64,000 bases of DNA from Lepidostoma basale (lineage: Eukaryota; Arthropoda; Insecta; Trichoptera; Lepidostomatidae): contig JAHDVF020001324.1 of assembly GCA_022606425.2 (NCBI GenBank), forward strand, positions 1-64,000, given 5' to 3'. The translations under genes were made by a program, and so were the position numbers. Each line of letters opens with the position of its first letter. The first letter of the stretch is position 1. The notes below the pieces were generated by a model, which was given only the letters and a program-made list of their open reading frames with translations, did no database searches and was not told the DNA's origin. This document shows positions 63,226 to 64,000 of the stretch, piece after piece.

Positions 63226-63489
63226 CTAAGGAAAAAAATATATATAATTTCTCATTCAATCGTGATAAGTATTTTTAAATGTTCTCGGAACTTTGGCCCT
63301 TTGGTCCTCGCCATCTTCCCACAGAACATGACAAAACCGTGGTATTTTAAAACGGCTAATGTCATATTAAATTTGACTGGGACACTCTGCGCTTGTATAC
63401 CACAAGAGGGTAAGCATCGAACGTCGTAAACCCACTAATGAGGACTGAGACGTAAGGTTATTTACTGTTATATCCTTCACCGTTAGCGA
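63226..63489. other. Unassigned
   Basis: Moderately GC-rich at 63285-63470 with no recognised content. Confidence 0.3.
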
Positions 63490-63570
63490 CAATCTTTAAC
63501 TAACTAACTAACCATCACGCTATTTTGGAGAAGCAGGCAAAGAGGATGAACTGCCACACTTTTTTATCGT
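63490..63570 (-). mobile_element. LINE-A 3' tip
   Basis: On plus: TAACTAACTAACTAACCATC, ACGCTATTTTGGAGAAGCAG and GGATGAACTGCCACACTTTT. Only the end of the coding region remains. Confidence 0.7.
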
Positions 63571-63594
63571 TTAATAAAAAAATACTAATTTATT

Positions 63595-63850
63595 AAACAT
63601 AATATAAAACACTTTTAAATAGTCCACTATGATACCTTAACATTTTAAACTGTTAAATAACTTTGTTTTATGTATCACAATTGTATTTTTTTTTTCGCGA
63701 CAACTGTTTCGTCAACCTATGTTAACATCATCAGGTGTTGGTTGTAACACCTGATTATGTCAACATAGGTTGACGAAACAGCTGTCGCGTAAAATAAAAT
63801 ACAATTGTGATACATAAAACAAATTTATTTAATTTAACTGTTTAAAACAC
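63595..63850. repeat. Family A foldback, best preserved
   Basis: Left arm (ACTGTTAAATAACTTTGTTT, TATGTATCACAATTGTATTT, CGCGACAACTGTTTCGTCAA) mirrors right arm (TTGACGAAACAGCTGTCGCG, AATACAATTGTGATACATAA, AATTTAACTGTTTAAAACAC) around 63735-63746. Both arms are nearly identical, which implies a young copy or repair between arms. Confidence 0.8.
63747..63791 (+). ncRNA. Hammerhead-like motif, family A
   Basis: CUGAUUA (63751-63757; G8 to U), extra U (63758), perfect stem II GUCAAC/GUUGAC (63759-63764, 63769-63774) with loop AUAG, GAAAC, AGCUGU, C (63786). The minus-strand twin (63734 down to about 63692) has intact CUGAUGA but one mismatch in stem II. Confidence 0.5.
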
Positions 63851-63874
63851 TTGAATACATAGATATACACCACT

Positions 63875-64000
63875 TTATTTTATGGTGTTCTTGTGCCGAC
63901 CCATTTTTATGGAAGTGAAACATGGGACTGGCAAAAGAAGGATGAAATTAGAATAAATGTAGAGAAAAGAGATCTCTGAGACTTATGTGTGATAAATATG
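63875..64000 (+). mobile_element. LINE-A copy running off the window
   Basis: TATGGTGTTCTTGTGCCGAC, ATGGAAGTGAAACATGGGAC and GGCAAAAGAAGGATGAAATT (GVLVPTHFYGSETWDWQKKD on translation). The rest lies outside. Confidence 0.8.

Noticed and set aside
1..64000. CRISPR arrays, operons, phage or bacterial islands
   Set aside because: No regular short direct repeats with spacers, no dense prokaryote-type coding. The LINE, SINE and foldback content is eukaryotic throughout.
1..64000. Penelope-like retroelement as host of the hammerhead-like motifs
   Set aside because: No GIY-YIG endonuclease or Penelope-type RT motif could be read in any frame here, so the link remains only by analogy.

Overview
The window looks like a gene-poor, repeat-saturated piece of an insect nuclear genome. 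It is AT-rich, no host exon or host protein could be recognised, and almost everything readable is mobile DNA. A lepidopteran source is my best guess, from the style of the RTE-like LINE C-termini and the tRNA-headed SINE, but this is inference.

Retroelements. The dominant family, called LINE-A here, is a non-LTR retrotransposon with at least 35 mostly 5'-truncated copies on both strands. The best copy (17538-18914) keeps an open reverse transcriptase frame of 458 codons with a YADD box. Its stop codon lies 2 nt before a (GTTA)n tail, so the 3' UTR is nearly absent. A subfamily has (GTTT)n or (GTT)n tails. A short non-autonomous element (S2) shares the LINE-A 3' end and has 9-bp target-site duplications (TSDs). 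Other LINE families (R, D, E, F, G, H, I, J, K) appear as C-terminal scraps, several with (GAA)n tails. A tRNA-headed SINE (S1) occurs at least five times.

Foldback elements. Between the LINEs lie short AT-rich elements, often inverted pairs, of at least eight sequence-unrelated families (A to H). Most carry one small RNA-like motif: CUGANGA, one extra nucleotide, a hairpin, GAAA, a palindrome such as ACAUGU or ACAGCUGU, then C. This is the layout of a hammerhead ribozyme with a diminished stem III. Complementary stem I flanks and covarying stem II pairs are visible in some copies. This is the strongest candidate for an interesting system.

Layout. 1-5,200: LINE ends, a family A foldback, a singleton relative of the 515-bp repeat split by a LINE, and a mariner-like MITE. 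5,200-13,000: families E, B, C and F, S2, and a mariner-like element inside a family A copy and itself holding a SINE and a LINE. 13,026-17,289: tandem 515-bp repeats beginning with a hairpin whose arms are about 770 bp. 17,500-24,400: the main LINE-A and degraded relatives. 24,900-26,100: a compound foldback. 26,400-33,100: assorted LINE ends, S1 and tRNA-like sequences. 33,100-41,200: the quietest, most unique, AT-rich part. 41,200-47,450: dense LINE-A, including a probable twin-primed copy. 47,450-64,000: foldbacks of families A, B, C, E and H, LINE-D/G/H/I/J ends and a piggyBac-like non-autonomous element.

No cellular pathway is encoded. The elements relate as nested insertions, parasites sharing LINE tails, and possible ribozyme or hairpin RNA sources.
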